Shown: piece after piece, positions 1-13,592 of the stretch
How the letters are laid out: each line of letters begins with the position of its first letter
Numbering within the stretch: the stretch's first letter is position 1
Origin: Dicaeum eximium
Taxonomy: Eukaryota; Chordata; Aves; Passeriformes; Dicaeidae
Assembly: GCA_013396995.1 (NCBI GenBank)
Contig: VWZP01005851.1
Coordinates: 763,406-827,405 of the forward strand
Direction: 5' to 3'
DNA length: 64,000 nucleotides
Translations under genes and position numbers: made by a program
The notes under the pieces: generated by a model
What the model saw: only the letters and a program-made list of their open reading frames with translations
Told to the model about the DNA's origin: nothing
Databases searched by the model: none

Positions 1-164
1 TCTTCTCTTCTCTTATATTGCCCTTCTCTGGGCTCACTTCAGTGCCTTAAGTGTCTTTCTAGCAATGAAGTGTTGAACACTGAACACAGGATTCAAGGTG
101 TGGCCTCAGCAGAACTGAGGAAGATAGCGATGGTCACAGCCCTGGTCCTTCTGCAGCTAACTGG

Positions 165-372
165 GCCACTTTGCCATAAAGGGAGATCAAGGTTGGTCAA
201 GCAGGACCTGACATTCACAAAACCACACTGGCTGGGCCTGATTGTCTGGCCTGCACATGCCTTAGGAATGCACTCAATCTGATCTGCTCCATGAGCTTCC
301 CTGGCACTCTGTTCAGGCTGATAGACCTGCAGTTCCCCAAATCTTCCTTTTGACCCTTCTTAGAGATGGGCA
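165..372 (-). mobile_element. CR1 LINE fragment, reverse-transcriptase region of ORF2
   Basis: Read on the minus strand, this stretch encodes a decayed piece of the CR1 non-LTR retrotransposon reverse transcriptase. About 50 codons are open from position 362 downward and include GNCRSISLNRVPGKLMEQI, which matches the conserved CR1 stretch with GNYRP...SLTSVPGK..EQI. Downstream of it the frame is broken by a stop near 215, although the DNA still resembles the part of CR1 that encodes the next conserved block (around GFTKGKSCLTNL). It is therefore a dead fragment: no 3' end, no start and a shifted frame. The edges are uncertain by tens of bases, and similarity may reach back to about 100. The family call rests on recognition of the motif, not on an alignment. 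Confidence 0.75.
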
Positions 373-2756
373 TGATTGATGTACTTGCCTGCAAACATGT
401 AATATATATGCAAATGTATTTGTGTTCCTTTATAAATACATACTTTTATTTACTGTTGTTTGTATTCTTTTTCCTCAGTAAGAATCCCAACTCCAGCAGT
501 GAAGAAGTTATGTCTTTGAGATGCAGCTAATTTTCATAGTATTCTCTGTGCTTTGGACCACATCCCTGCTTGGTTCTAAATTCATGAAAATACCTGTAGT
601 TTGTGTAGATTACCCTTTCAGACTTTAAGGATTTACACAGTTTAGGGAATGCTGATCAGTGTTTATACAGTAATAATTTGTCCTCTACACCACTCCATTC
701 AATTTATTTTAACTGCTAATAAGGCACAGTATTTCAGTTTCACAAAAAGTGAATGATTGCAGATATTATCAGAAAACCACGGGGTTTTAGTACCATGACA
801 CTAGGCAGTATTATGGAGAAGATAATTTCTCAGGCCCAACTGGACCAGTGTAGGGAAGTCTCTGTGCCCTGGAAACTGTTTTTCGTGCATGATTAACTTC
901 TTGGATTTGTAAACATTTAGGTAAAACAACAGCAACGATGTGAGTCTAGCAGTATTAAAAGAAAGCATAAGATATGTTTATTACTAATAGGTAAGGCAAA
1001 GGAGACAGATAAATCCTCATTACTCCACTGGTGATAACCACCCTCAGGAACTATTTAGGAGCCCAGTGATGTTAGTAAAGATGCACTCCCATTTAGTAAA
1101 GAAAATCTGGGATAAAATTCTGACACGTGTCAATTCACATTGACAATGTGGAATATGAGATTAAGTGAAGCAAAGACTCTATCTTGCTTGGTGAGTTTTA
1201 TTTTTTTAAGTAGATATTTGCTCATGAAAATAGAGTTTATTTTAACATGGTATCATATCAAAACTTGGCTTTGTCTTCTTTCTATCAGAAAAGGTCTTAG
1301 TTTAAGCACACACTTTATTTCAGGATCAAAATGGTTTTATCATTCCAGAGATGCTTTCCAAAATGTTCCCATGATATGAAGTGGTCAGTGGACTTTTAAT
1401 TCTGCAGACACCAATTAGGATCCAAGGTCTAAGAGGAAGTTCATTTCTGGGCAGTGAGAGCACGTAGTGGGTGGTCATAGACGCCACAAAGCCTATGACT
1501 TCAGCCACCTGAGAAATTAAATAATGAACCCTGACTGAGGAAGTTTGTGGGCATTACATCATTTACACATAAAACAAAAAATAGATTTATAGGGCACATG
1601 GGTGGCTGTGAGCCAACAGTCACTCTAGAAGTCTCAGCTATGTCCAACAGACTAATGCCCTTAAATACCATTCTTTGTAGAAAGGGATCCCACAAACCTA
1701 CTTCTCCTCTACTTTGGGTTTGTTTCTCAGCTGTTGCCACAGATTGACTGTGACTCTCAGATGTGTTGCCTGAACTGCAGCTGTATAGGGTGTGCTTTGC
1801 ACTGAAGGAATAGGATGTGTGCCAGGTGTTTTTCCACCAGTGTAGCCCTGGAGAGATGAACTGCTGTTGCATTTTTAATGGGGATTGGGAACCAATTTAA
1901 GGGCTTTCTAGAGATCTGATGTGTTTGAAATATTTTATTATGGTACTGACTACTCAGAAGTGGGAATAGGGTTGTTCTATTTCAGAAATTACCCTAAAGA
2001 GTTACTAACAGTCTGAAAAAGAATTATTTGGAAAAAAAATTATTGCCTAATACAAAACTGGAGAACTAATAGCTTACAGTAGTAGCCAAGCAGTAACAGA
2101 GCTGCAGCCAGCAGTGTCAGAGGGCATAGCTCTGGTGGTCTTTGTTGGGAATGGGGAGAGGAGGTCCTAAAAGTAGCTTTAAATGAAGGAGGAACCACAG
2201 GAAGGATTAAATGATTTTGCGAAGAGAAGGGCAGTGAGGCTGATCAGCCATGGGAATAGCTGCTGGCAAAAGGAGAAGGCACAGAGGAGGCAATGGTTGT
2301 TCCTTGGAGTCTGGGCCTCCATGTACACAAAGACAATGATAGGGTTTTTCTGAGTGTCATCCATCCCTGTTGCTTTAGGCTCTGAAACTCCTCCCTCACC
2401 CCAAAACACACGCATCACCTCAGGGAGTAGGTTGGACCACAACCAGCTCATATCCCTGAAAAAGCACCCTCTGCACACTGACCCTGGGCAGTCTTGCTGA
2501 AAGCATCTCTGAGATTTCTTTAATTAAAACTATGATTCGTGCTCAAGCAAGAGAAAACAAACATTGTCCGGTTCCAGTGTTCAGATTCCTCAATGGAAGC
2601 CAGATGTCACAGCTGGTTCCTACAACTGCTCTCGGTGTGGCAGCGTGACCTCCTGCCACACGCCACACAAGGGCAGCAGGCAGAGACGAGCCCAGTAGCT
2701 GCCCCAGCATGTCTTGCTTTCCTATTTAGTCTCAAAATATGCTTCCTGGGCTTTTT
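373..2756. other. Unannotated AT-rich interval
   Basis: I see no gene or recognisable transposon here. Open frames are at most 123 codons (1501-1872, minus strand) and overlap one another in several frames, as expected by chance. There is no convincing splice-site pair, CpG-rich segment or RNA fold. It could be intron or intergenic sequence. Confidence 0.4.
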
Positions 2757-2892
2757 AGCCTCACTCTTCTCTCTCCTGTTTTTCTCTTTTCTGCTTGTTC
2801 TTCTCTCCCACCTTGAGGCTTGGCACACAGCGCATTATCTGAGTAGCAAAATGAAGGAAAAAGAAGAAAGAAAAAGAAAGGAAGAAAGAGCA
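2757..2892. repeat. Pyrimidine tract followed by purine tract
   Basis: About 55 bases on the plus strand (2760-2813) are almost all C and T. After about 40 mixed bases comes a run of about 40 bases that is almost all A and G (2851-2892, AAG/AAAG-like). The two tracts are roughly complementary and could pair in a cruciform or intramolecular triplex. A 148-codon frame (2539-2985) runs through it, but its protein is low-complexity (leucine/phenylalanine-rich, then lysine/glutamate-rich), so I do not call it a gene. Confidence 0.55.
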
Positions 2893-2999
2893 CAGGCCCA
2901 TCTCTCTTTGTTTGTTTCTAAGGCAACAGGTAAGAGCTGCAGGGCACTGGCAATGCCCCAGCCTGGGCTACTCAGTGCCCCATAGGGACTGGTGGGAGG

Positions 3000-3019
3000 T
3001 GTCTGTCTGTCTGTCTGTC
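3000..3019. repeat. (TCTG)n microsatellite
   Basis: Five uninterrupted copies of a four-base TGTC/TCTG unit. It is short, and likely variable in length between individuals. Confidence 0.9.
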
Positions 3020-6000
3020 AGCACGGGCACCGGGGAAATGGTGTGAAACAAATAAGCCTCGCTTGTGCTCCCGTGTCAGCCCTTCGTGCTGTGGCTGCCC
3101 CGTCCCCAGCTCCTCTTGCCGGGTGACTGGAGACCAATGAGCAGGCAGGCAGGTGAAAAACATGATCTCAGGTGGCCTCAGATGACAGCCTAAAAGCTGA
3201 GCCACATTTAAAACAACAGGGCTAGAAATAAATTACTTCCTCCTCCCAGGGTTACAACCAGGTCATACAGGAAGGAGGACAGGATTAACACTTCAGGAAA
3301 GAGAAGATGCATTTGGCAGTTAAAAATTTTACTGAAATAGATAAAAGAGAAGGCTTTTTCATCTGTTTTCTTTCCTTTGGTCTCTGGACTTCCTTCACCT
3401 GCCTCCATCCATCGTAAGTGATCATCACGGGACAACACATGGAGCTGGGGTCACACTCCAGAAAGGGCAGGAGGACACTCGGCTCAAAGTGAGTCGGGGA
3501 TGAGCAATGCTGAACCCAGCTGAGCTGTGTGAGCACTGCTGAAAGCCATCCTGGACACCCTCCAGAGCCTTGTGGGTGCAGTTAGGGGCATGGGCTAAAG
3601 CAGAAAGAGGCTTGTGGAGGGGTTGGATGATAGCAGCCTTAGGAGTAACAAGGACGAAAAATCACTGTCTCAGTGGCTGCACTAATGCTTTTCCTGCCTT
3701 TCCACCAGGTAAGAGCTGGGAAACAGTTTCATACCGATTGGTTACTTTTAGCTAGGCTACTGGAAAATACAGAAACATAGCAGAGGAAGATAGAAGTTGT
3801 GATCAAAATGTAACATATGTGTCTGAGACAAGAAGAGATTTACCAGAGGCAGGCTCTGAGAGCTTGGCTCCTTCCCTTCTTTTACTGATGAGGGGTCGTC
3901 CTCCTGCACCATGTGATGTGGGGCCCAGCCCTACAGACTGAGGATGGCACTGTGGTCTGGCTCTAACCCTGACTTTGCCTGGATGTTTTTGAAGACTGCA
4001 TTTAACTTATTTGGAAAGGTTTCACTGAGCTGACCTGTCTCCATTTGCTCAAAAATATCATGCATTCAAGTTTCCATTGTCTTCAAAACTAAGAAGACTT
4101 GCAGAAAGCTCTGTGGAATTTATTTCTGAGGTTTTCTGAAATATCAAGCAGCTGACCTGTCTTTCTAGCTGTTGCACTAAATTTCAGAAAAAGCCCAGGG
4201 AGTATTCTGGATAGTTTTTAACAATAAACTTAACTTCATCTGACTTCAGTTAATGTCAGCTGAACCACTGGTGCCTAAGGAAACCATATGTTGTTTGTAG
4301 GATCCACGGACAGTGCAGGAATAATATGCCCAGCAATAAATAATTACAGTTGCTGGATAAACTATGACAAAAGAAATTATGCCAGAGTTCAAGATGCCAG
4401 TCTCTGTACTTTCAGAAGTGACAATAGGAGTTTCTTTGCAGGCAGGTATGTTGCAAAGCTGAAATTGCTGTCAGAGAAATCCAGAGTAACCCCGTTGAAA
4501 AGAATGACAATATTTCGTTCCTAGATTACAATGATTAAATTTAAATATGGGGCTAATAAATCACCTCTTGCTCAGTCTAGTTGAGCCTTCCATATGTGGT
4601 AATGACTTTTCCAGGCAGAATGGGTTGGGTACTGGCAATGAACAGTGGGCTGTACATTCCCTACATCTGTATCTGTGTGTGGCTATGGCTGTGTGTCTGG
4701 AAGGTGTGAAGCAAGTGTGTGAATGCTGCCGGGGATGTTCCGTGAAAGAATTGGCAATAGCAGCAAGAAACAGAAACAGCCTCTCCCTGATGGTGGCAGA
4801 GATCCACCACCATAGCTGCACGTACCTCCTGTTCTGAGAATTCTCTGTCTTGTACATCATACCCAGGCTAGATTAATAACATGGCTTTGCAGTTATATAC
4901 CCAAATAACCTCAAGTGAATAGACAAAACCAGCAGGATTTCTTACTACACCTACTTACCATTCTTGATTCCTGTAGGATGGTTAATAAGTAATTTTTGGA
5001 GCAGTAAAACTTTGCTTGCTTTAGAAAATTTTTCTTGTCTTGGAAAAGTAATACCTTCTATTTCTAAATTAACACTAAAAAGACATGTTTAAAAAGGCAT
5101 TTTGAAGCCCTCTTAGTTACCTGGATTTAAAAATTCCAAGCAAGTACACAATGTGACTTAATTTGAGCTCCAGGCAGCATTTAGGAAGCATCTTGAAAAA
5201 GATCATGGTCTAGAACTTCCTTTCATTGGTATGTTAACATAAAATACTTTGAGTTCTTTGTGGTTATTTCTTTTCTCCATTTGGAAGTTAATGTGTCCCC
5301 AATCTGTTGTACCTCATCTTTATTTATATCCAAGTCTTTCTTTTTCTGTGCACCTTTTGTTTTTTATTGTGGCTTCTTTTGAAAAAGGAATGATAAAAGA
5401 GAAAAATTGAATCATACCAAAAAATTGTGTCTTTCAGCTTGTCAGAGGTAAAGAACTGTAGCTTTTATTTTACTACAGGGAGCATGATTACCTCAAAAAC
5501 CACTTTATTTTACAGCACCAAGCTTTCTTATATTTTTCATCTCTCTATTTTTCACTTTCTGTTATGGGATTTTTTTTCAAGATTTCCCATTCCATAAAAA
5601 ATCTGCATATTGCAGACATGAAACTGCCTACTAATGAAAAAAAATATTAAGATTAAATTTCTACATACATTTCTGGAACAGATGTGATGAGCAATTATAG
5701 CATCATAGCAGTGGGGAGATGTGATGTTCCACATGGTAAGAGATAACCAAAACCGTGCTCTTTGCCCTAAACAATGCACACTAACAACACATGAAGACCC
5801 CCTGTGATTACAGCTAGCTCACAGTTCAGGCAAAGAGGAATTCAGACCTGTGCCATCCCTCACTTGAGAGACTCCAGCCTGATCTGGGCAGCACAGAGTT
5901 TATATTTTCCATGGCAGGAGGGGACATAGTAACTGCCTGTATGACGCCAAACTCAGGAAAATGGTGAGGCGTGTCCTAGCTGAAGCACTTGAGTAATCAC

Positions 6001-9000
6001 ATGAATCAAACGTTCATATGGAACTGTCTGGCTCATAAGATTTGGTGTTTGGCCAAATGTATAAATTAAAAATAACTTCTCCTGGCTTTTCTAACGGCAC
6101 CAAGACTTGTTCTATCAAAGGAAATATCATTTGTATATCACATATCCTTTGATTGCCCAAAAGACCTGTACCCAGACATGTTGATTCAAAATGTGGCTTC
6201 TTTTTCAAAAACAAGGAGATGCTGGAGAGCTGTTTATGCATTGGCTGTGCAAGCACCACTGCATTTAGGTCAGTGCCCTTACAATGATTGTAATGGGAAA
6301 AGACTATTCCCCAAGGTTTGGGGAAAACAATTGCTTTCTAACACAATTCCCCTGCAAAGGCAGTTGGAGTGAAAATCTATCTGCTGCTCTTTTCACACCA
6401 CCTAGGGGTGCTCAAAATTCTTCAAGACCACCCCAGAAGGGCTTTGTAGCATCTCTTCTGCTTTGGGGGTTGGCATTAGGGTTAGTGATGAGGACCTTTT
6501 GGCAATGCAGAGCTTAAACACCATTACTGATAGTGCTAGTTGTGATTCTGTGGAGACCCTACAGCCAGCATGAAAGTTACTTTCCTAGGGATGCTTCAGC
6601 TAAGGCAGGGAGCCCAGAGGATTAATTCTTTTTTTCCTAGGGAAGGCAGAGCTTCAGAGGCACAGTGCAGGCTATCACATGTAGAAATCCACACCAAGAA
6701 CATCATTCACCTGAGAGACCTTTAGAGCAAAAGGAGTACCTTTGACAGGAAACTCACTGGCAAGTACTTGAGCAAGCACTCTGCTCCCACACCAGGTGCT
6801 GGCTGAAGGACAGCTCCTTCCTCCTACCCCCTGCACATCCTGCTTTAGGTAAAATAACTGTAAACTTTAAACTCTTGTAAGAGTTAAAAAAAATTCCAGA
6901 TCCTGAAAGATGTGACATTATCTGATGCTGACACCAGAGAATTGTAACTATGACTACTGAAGCAGCAGTATTCCTTTTTCCCTCTTGCTTGCCCTTGTGG
7001 TTCCAACTGAACTGAAGGGAACACCTCTGTTGTAAAATAAAGCCCACTTCTGTTTATTACCAGCTGAGTTTTCTCTGAGGAGACAGGAGGAAGATAAAAC
7101 TTCAGCTAGAATTGAACTTGTTACAGGGATTTTCAGAAACTTCAATAGCAGTTGCTTGGTTTATAAATTACATCCCATTGCCAGCTTATAAATTATTGGC
7201 ATTATTGTACCTCTCCTTTCAACATTGCTTGTACTCTTTGCCTGCTGAAGAGGAAGATGGAAAAATAGGAGGATGCACAAACACCACTTTTCAAGGTCTG
7301 TTCTTACGTTCTCAGGATTTTGTGCCCGATAGCTTTCTAGTCAGGGAGGCATTGAAATGCTGAGCTTTCAATCCAGTAAATGGCAAAAATAATCTGCTGG
7401 TCCCCTTAGCACAGACAGAAATCTGTTCAGCTGGACTGTTTCTACGTATGCTGTCAGGCAGAGAAAGATGTCCACCGATTGTCACCTCCTCCTTTGGCTT
7501 TGGAGGCAACTGCACATAATTCACTGAGTGTGCATAGATGTTGCTGGCACGCAGAGCAGCGCAGGCAGCAGGGGAGAGGGCAGGGCTACCAGAGCCAACA
7601 GAGTACAGAGAGAGCAGAGTTTAGCACCCCCCCACATATGGGTATGCACACACTCATATACACTCATGTAGTGAAATATGAGAAAGAAGGGAGAAACTGG
7701 GGAGCAGTGAAGTGTAGCACGTGTCCAGGGACAAGGGGCCTGACTGTTGTGGCTTCTTTTCAACCACAAGGATTTAATGCAACATTAATCTCTGGTGGTC
7801 TTGACATCCCTGATCAGTCTCCTCATTTCATGTGAGTCGGCATTGCCAGCACAAACGTCTACTTTTTGTGGGAGATGTGATTCCACAGGAAGAAAGAGAC
7901 CCTACATCTCAGCTGGATACTGATTTTTATTCTCCAATTAATTAAAATGGAAAACTCTTTCCACCCTTGGATGATGTGAAAGCAAAGAAGCTCAGAGATG
8001 GCTGAGGTTGTTTTTATTTCACTTAATTTCTGGCATTTAAGGGGAAACATGAATATATTTGAAAAGAGACATTATTTGAAAACAAGTCAAATATTTCAAG
8101 TGAATTATCAGCAGGTGCCTGAGAATCAAATCCTTTGCTGTTGATATCAGTGGCAAAGCTAATTTGGCTCAACAGCAGTGGGCAGCAATCTCTGCATATG
8201 GCCATAACCTGATAGCTGCCACTGTGGCTACATCTCATTCCCACAGTTTACCCTGGGTGAATAGAGCCAACATTCAACAAAAACCACCAGTGACCCCTGA
8301 GGCTTCCCTCTTGCCTTGCCACACAGCCTGTCCCCACCAGCAGCCAGCTTGAACTGTCAGGGCTGTCTGTCAATGGAATTTGCACAAAGCATAAGTGGTC
8401 CCAATTCAGAAGAGAAACTGAGACACTTCTATGCTTGAAAACATGGGACCACTGTGGCAGCATCTTTGCAGTTGCAAGGACACCAACCCAAAGTGTGACT
8501 AAAATAATATCTCAGGCTTTTTGAATTGTTTTCCAGAGCAACAGTGTAGTTCTGTTGTCATTGCCATTGAAATGAGCAGATCACTGGGGTCTAATTTAAA
8601 AGCAGGCAATGTGTGGATATGCTGAGCTGCCAAAGGAACTGAGGGAGAACTGACCACGGTGATTTTGTCTACCCAGAATATTTTTGTCTGATGACTTTTC
8701 CGAAGGCTGTAAGGCAAGGGGAGGGGGCTGAGTTTGTGGAAGTGATTTTGGAGCTTATATCTTTACCAGGGGATATAATGCTCTTCTACCCTGGTGTTTT
8801 GGGATTTTTTTCATGTGACATGGCTACATACTCTTGGACAACCAAAAATTTCTGCTGCATATGAAAACCAATGAGCAAACGATGCTTCTTGTCACCTCTG
8901 AAACAAAATACCAGTAAGGGGGAAAATGATTGGGAATATTATGTGCTAATAACAAAACACTTATGCTCATCTAAGCTGTAACGTCCTTCTTTGGTCCAAA

Positions 9001-12000
9001 ACCTGCCAATTAAATATAGTCCATCTGTCAATATGGTTGTCATGCATGGTTGACAGTGGAGTCCAACTGGTAGAAAATGTGCTCTACGCATGCTAAGTGG
9101 CAGCTCTGTATATGGTGAAAGTTTAGCTAAAAGGAGTCAGGGGGAAAAGGAATGCCCCAATACAAATTTATTATCTGAACAACTGTATTTACTGTACAGT
9201 TTAAAGTCATTTTGACATGGCTCTGTGAGTAGGATTCAAATCCACATGGAAAAAAGTTCAAGACAAAAAATAGTGACTTTAGAGAATATATTGGAGTGTA
9301 AAGTCATTATGTCTCCCTTCAAGCTGTGGTTTCTCATGGCCTTCTGGAGCAAACTAGTAACCTGAAAGCTGAAAAAAAAAAATCTGTGTACTTGAAACAT
9401 GTGTCTGAACACTTGGGGTACGCTGTCCTTTGTGCCAAGATTTTTTTTCACATGTGCTGTACAAGAATTGATTGCCTTGGTGATTTTTATCCTAGCTGAA
9501 ACAAATGCACATGTTGTTCTTATTTGTATGAATGGCTAATCCATTTTAATATGCTGTTTTGACACATGTACATGACTTTTGCAAGTTAATAGAGGTGACT
9601 CACATCTGTCATGCCTTCCCTTCTGTACATTTTCCTCTATACTGGATTATGTTAAAGATAAGAGGGAAATAGATCCTTGTGCCAATGATAATTACATGAA
9701 TTTTTTAAGGGCTGATAGGCATCAACTTGGTACAGTACCAGTAACCCCAACCAGCTCCCCTTTTAGAATGACCCTCTACAGAATCACTAGTGTGTGAAAT
9801 TCCTTTAGGCATTTTGTCTCTCTTCCTCAGCTTGCCCCAAAATGCCTTCTTTCTGGAACACTCTGTGTGGGAGTTAGGATGATTCCTTTTGGTACAAGCA
9901 ATAGTCAGGGGGATTTGCAGTATTTTTGATATTTTTTCTTGCCAAAAGGCAGGGGTCAATCAGGCATAAAGTGGCAATGATGAACGGTATCTTCCTGCTT
10001 TATTTGTACGTGTGTAAACCATTTATCTGGATATTAACTGTTATCTCTGAAAACAAGCAGATGCCTCTGCAAATCTCCCACAAGCTGGCCCATTAGTCAT
10101 CAGAAAGAACCAAAGGAAAGAATTCACTTGGCCTCACCTTACACACTTAATTTTGGTGTCATTGCCAGATTCAAAGTAGGAGCCTGAAGTGGGAGCTGTA
10201 AATCATTGGCTGGAGGAGCAACTTTCATTCCACTGATTGTAAGTGGAAGTCTATGGAGAGATCACTTTGGGCAAGACATGGGTTTCCCCTCTAAAGAAGT
10301 AACTGTTCTATTGAATTCAAACCCAAAGTTTGTCCAAAGAAGTCCAAAACTTGGAATCAAGATACTCTTAGGAGGAGAGGATGATCTTTTGCTGTAACAG
10401 ATTGGAGAACATGAAAATAAGAGTAGTCAAACTCTTAAGCTTTGAGGGGAAAAAAATAAATCTCCTATGGAAACTGAATATTTTCCTGATTATTTCCATC
10501 TGCACTACACCCTGGCTATCCCATGTGATTTTAACCGATTAGCAGGGAGGAAGAAAATAATTTTCCAGAAATATTTTGCTGCACTCATGCAATAAGTACA
10601 TTCCGGTTCACAATTACTTTGTATGTAAAAGCCAGGTCCTTTTACAGTATGTGTATGAAAAGAATTATCTAAACAGGGGCTGTGTACATTGTAGCTGCCA
10701 AGGTGCTGACCACATGAATACCCTGTGACATGGATTTGGCAAGAATGAGATTAACCTTGTTAACTTGGCCAAATTCCAGAATAAGTAACAAAAGTTGGAT
10801 AAACCTAATTTTCTCTCAATTTTAGCAGAAAATACTGAGTGAGATGCTGCTGCTTTATATTTTAGGTAGTTGTTCTATTTATACAGGGGGGATATAGAAT
10901 ATTGCCCTCTTGACATCACGTTTACCCCAGCAAAGTAGAAATGACAATCATACGAGGCAATCACACCTTTACTTACACCTTGGAAATCTAACTCTTTCCT
11001 AGTGCTGCTTAATAGCTGCTTCTGCTCAGTCAGATGAGGGAGAACATCCCCATACCCTCAGCAGATCTCAATCTGTAATACTTTCTTTTGGCTTCAGTGA
11101 ATTGTCAACTTGCTTTGCTGAAAGGGTGTCAGGAAAGGTTTGTCCCAGGACCATTAAGTCAGAGAAGTAATGTGGAGTGTACTGAAACTCACAACTTTAT
11201 AACACACTCTACTCGATCTGGGGTCTCCATTTAAATTTTTCTTGGTTCTGTTGGGAAGCACATGGCATCCTATCTTCTCATTGCAGGGTGTGTCCTGAAG
11301 AAAAGAACTAATGTCAAAAAGTTCTAAATAGCTTTGACTGACAATGACAATAAGGGACTGCTGTTGCCATGTTAGAAAGCCCCAGATGTCCACAAGAGAG
11401 ATCTGGGGTCCTTTAGGCAAAAGGTCTGTTGCCAATGTCCACCCTACACATGGCCTTTGTGCAGGCAAAGGCTCCATGCTAACAGCACATGCTATTGGCA
11501 CTGTTAGCTGCTTCAAGGGAGCTGCTGGGGAAAGGGAGCTGGGCGGCAACAAGGGAGACTCTGCGTTGGTCTCTGATTAGAATCAGTGCTTGAGACAATG
11601 CTGGTCTTGCAGAGAAGGCGTTGGCATGGAGTTAGGATTCCTAGGAGATGGAAATGACTTTTTCTCACAGGGCTAACATTCCCATTAACTGGAGACATGA
11701 GACCTCCCCTTTGCTACAAATTTGACTTGATATCAGACCCATTACTCAAGTTTTCTTCATTCAGGCAGTGTGGCAGGCAGCAGAATACTGGCCAAACATC
11801 AAGCAATGGGTATAGCACCCTGCAGCTAAGATCCAGAACTCACTAGTCAATGTCTGTATACAAGAACACTTCTAAGATACAGTATCCTGTGTTTGTTAAA
11901 ACGTTATGTAAATAGTGTAAACATTTTAGATGTGTATGTAGTAACCACTATGCTGCAAAAATAGCTGACTACCAAAATATCCCCATCATAGCTGTTGAAG

Positions 12001-12064
12001 CTCTTCCTGCTTGCAGGCATTTCCAGCTAAAGTTACAGGTCTCTTTGGGCTAGCTAGGTTGTAG
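3020..12064. other. Long unannotated interval
   Basis: Nine kilobases of mostly AT-rich sequence without a transposon or gene that I recognise. Open frames are short (up to 132 codons, 11154-11552 minus) and their translations resemble no known family. One exon-like segment, 4301-4445, has an open frame bounded by AG and CAG|GTATGT and is discussed as a finding. The rest carries only short homopolymers. Old, strongly decayed repeats may be present that cannot be seen by eye. Confidence 0.4.
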
Positions 12065-12104
12065 ACCACTTGCAAAAGCAAGTGGTTTTGTTGACCTGTC
12101 AACA
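12065..12104. repeat. Two adjacent short hairpins
   Basis: The first is a perfect 9-bp stem ACCACTTGC / GCAAGTGGT (12065-12073 and 12078-12086) with an AAAA loop. Three bases later is a second perfect 7-bp stem TGTTGAC / GTCAACA (12089-12095 and 12098-12104) with a CT loop. No U-tract or gene lies next to them, so a transcriptional role is not indicated. Confidence 0.7.
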
Positions 12105-13592
12105 TCAACAGTATTTATATTATTCAGCATCTTTGCTTAATGCAGAGTTGATAGCAGCTGACAGGTTCCCTGCTGGAAGCCATGTACCATTTTCCTGAGC
12201 AGGAAAGCCCCAGGTTATGTCCCAACTGGTGTTATAATGAGTTGGGGGGTTGTGTGTAAACACCCTGGATGAAAACCCAAAGCTGTGCTATTTGAAACCC
12301 AAGTTGCCATTTCATGCAGAGTTGCAGCAAAGCACGGGACAGCCTCATTGTGCCTGGCATCAGCCACTGCTCTCTGTAGATCCCTCTGCCCTGGGGAAGT
12401 GCACCCATCTGGGGCAGGTCAGCTGTGGTTCTGCTGCCTCCTCCTGCTAAACCCCCCCGAAGGGAAGCCTTGCTCCTGCCAAGCCTCCCACATAAGCCCT
12501 GCACCTGAACCTGAGCACGCTGCTGGCGATGAGCCCACACCTGAGGGCAGCTCTGCAGCACAGCTGCTCTGTGCTGGGGCATTCTCTGGGATCTGCAGCT
12601 GGGGGAAAACTCAGTGAGCTGGAACCCTGCATGAGTCTCTCTTCTGAATGGTTCAGTTAAGCTTCACGTTGACAGGGAAGTTTTTTTCAGTGTTATGACT
12701 AAGAATTGTAGTGGTACAAGTTTACATAACAAAGTGAAAGAAAAGAAGGGGGTTCAGTTTTAGCATTAATGATGATGTGTCACAATTTCCTAAATTTTCT
12801 AAACTCCCTCTGACATGAAACTAGGTATTGCAAAAGAATATCTATTTTAAATGCAAATTCAAACTTGGAAATGGCTCTAGACCAGTGTGTTCCAGAGTGT
12901 GTTATAGGCTTGCAGTAAAAAGCTTCTGCCATTACTGTGGGCATTTCTTAATATTAATTCAGTCTACATTCAGTCAAGGCTTTCACTGATATCAGTGGGA
13001 ATTTTCCTGCAATGTGATTCTGCAAAGCCTGTAAAGGCTGTTTTATGTGATTCATTTTTAGTTACACCCTCCCCTCCAAAAAAATCAGTTAATTTCATCT
13101 TTGCCTCCATAAACCCAATGCTGCTTAAACAGGGATCTAGATGAAAGTGCTTTGTGGAATATGGCTTTTGTCAGGGTTAGTAGAGCTGTTAAAATTCCAT
13201 TCTTTCCATTTTAAAAATGACATTTCTTTGCAGGCTTATACAAAGTACCAATAAACACATGCAAGTACGTGGAGAAAAAAATGAAACAAATCCCCAAAAC
13301 TCAAACCAACAAACAATGCAGGGAAAATGAACTGTATTGGAGATTTGAAAAATGCCATAGAGTAGCCCTGTCAGTTAATGTCCATTTATTTTCCCATCCA
13401 TTTTCATTCATGTATTTTATTTGTTGTTCAGGCTCTCTATCCACTTATTTTATTTAATTAAATAGAATATTCTCTTCCAAAATATCCCATGTGCCAAAAA
13501 CTAATGAAAGCCAAAGATTTCTCAGCTATGGACAAAAAAGCCCATTTTCAATGGAACAAATTCACCTTTTGTTGAAAAGGCATTACAGCAGA
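12105..13592. other. Unannotated interval with a GC-richer patch
   Basis: The stretch 12310-12620 is GC-richer than its surroundings and holds four overlapping frames of 61-116 codons on both strands, a pattern expected from few stop codons in GC-rich DNA rather than from a gene. Around 12961-13030 the wording CTGATATCAGTGGGAATTTT followed by GATTCTGCAAAG resembles an ancient repeat shared by reptiles and birds, but I cannot name it. Confidence 0.35.

Noticed and set aside
2539..2985. 148-codon plus-strand frame with a hydrophobic then charged translation
   Set aside because: It is the product of a C/T tract followed by an A/G tract, which gives leucine/phenylalanine-rich and lysine/glutamate-rich peptide without real coding content.
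6473..6490. TTAGGGTTAG, telomere-like
   Set aside because: Only one and a half units; far too short for an interstitial telomeric repeat.
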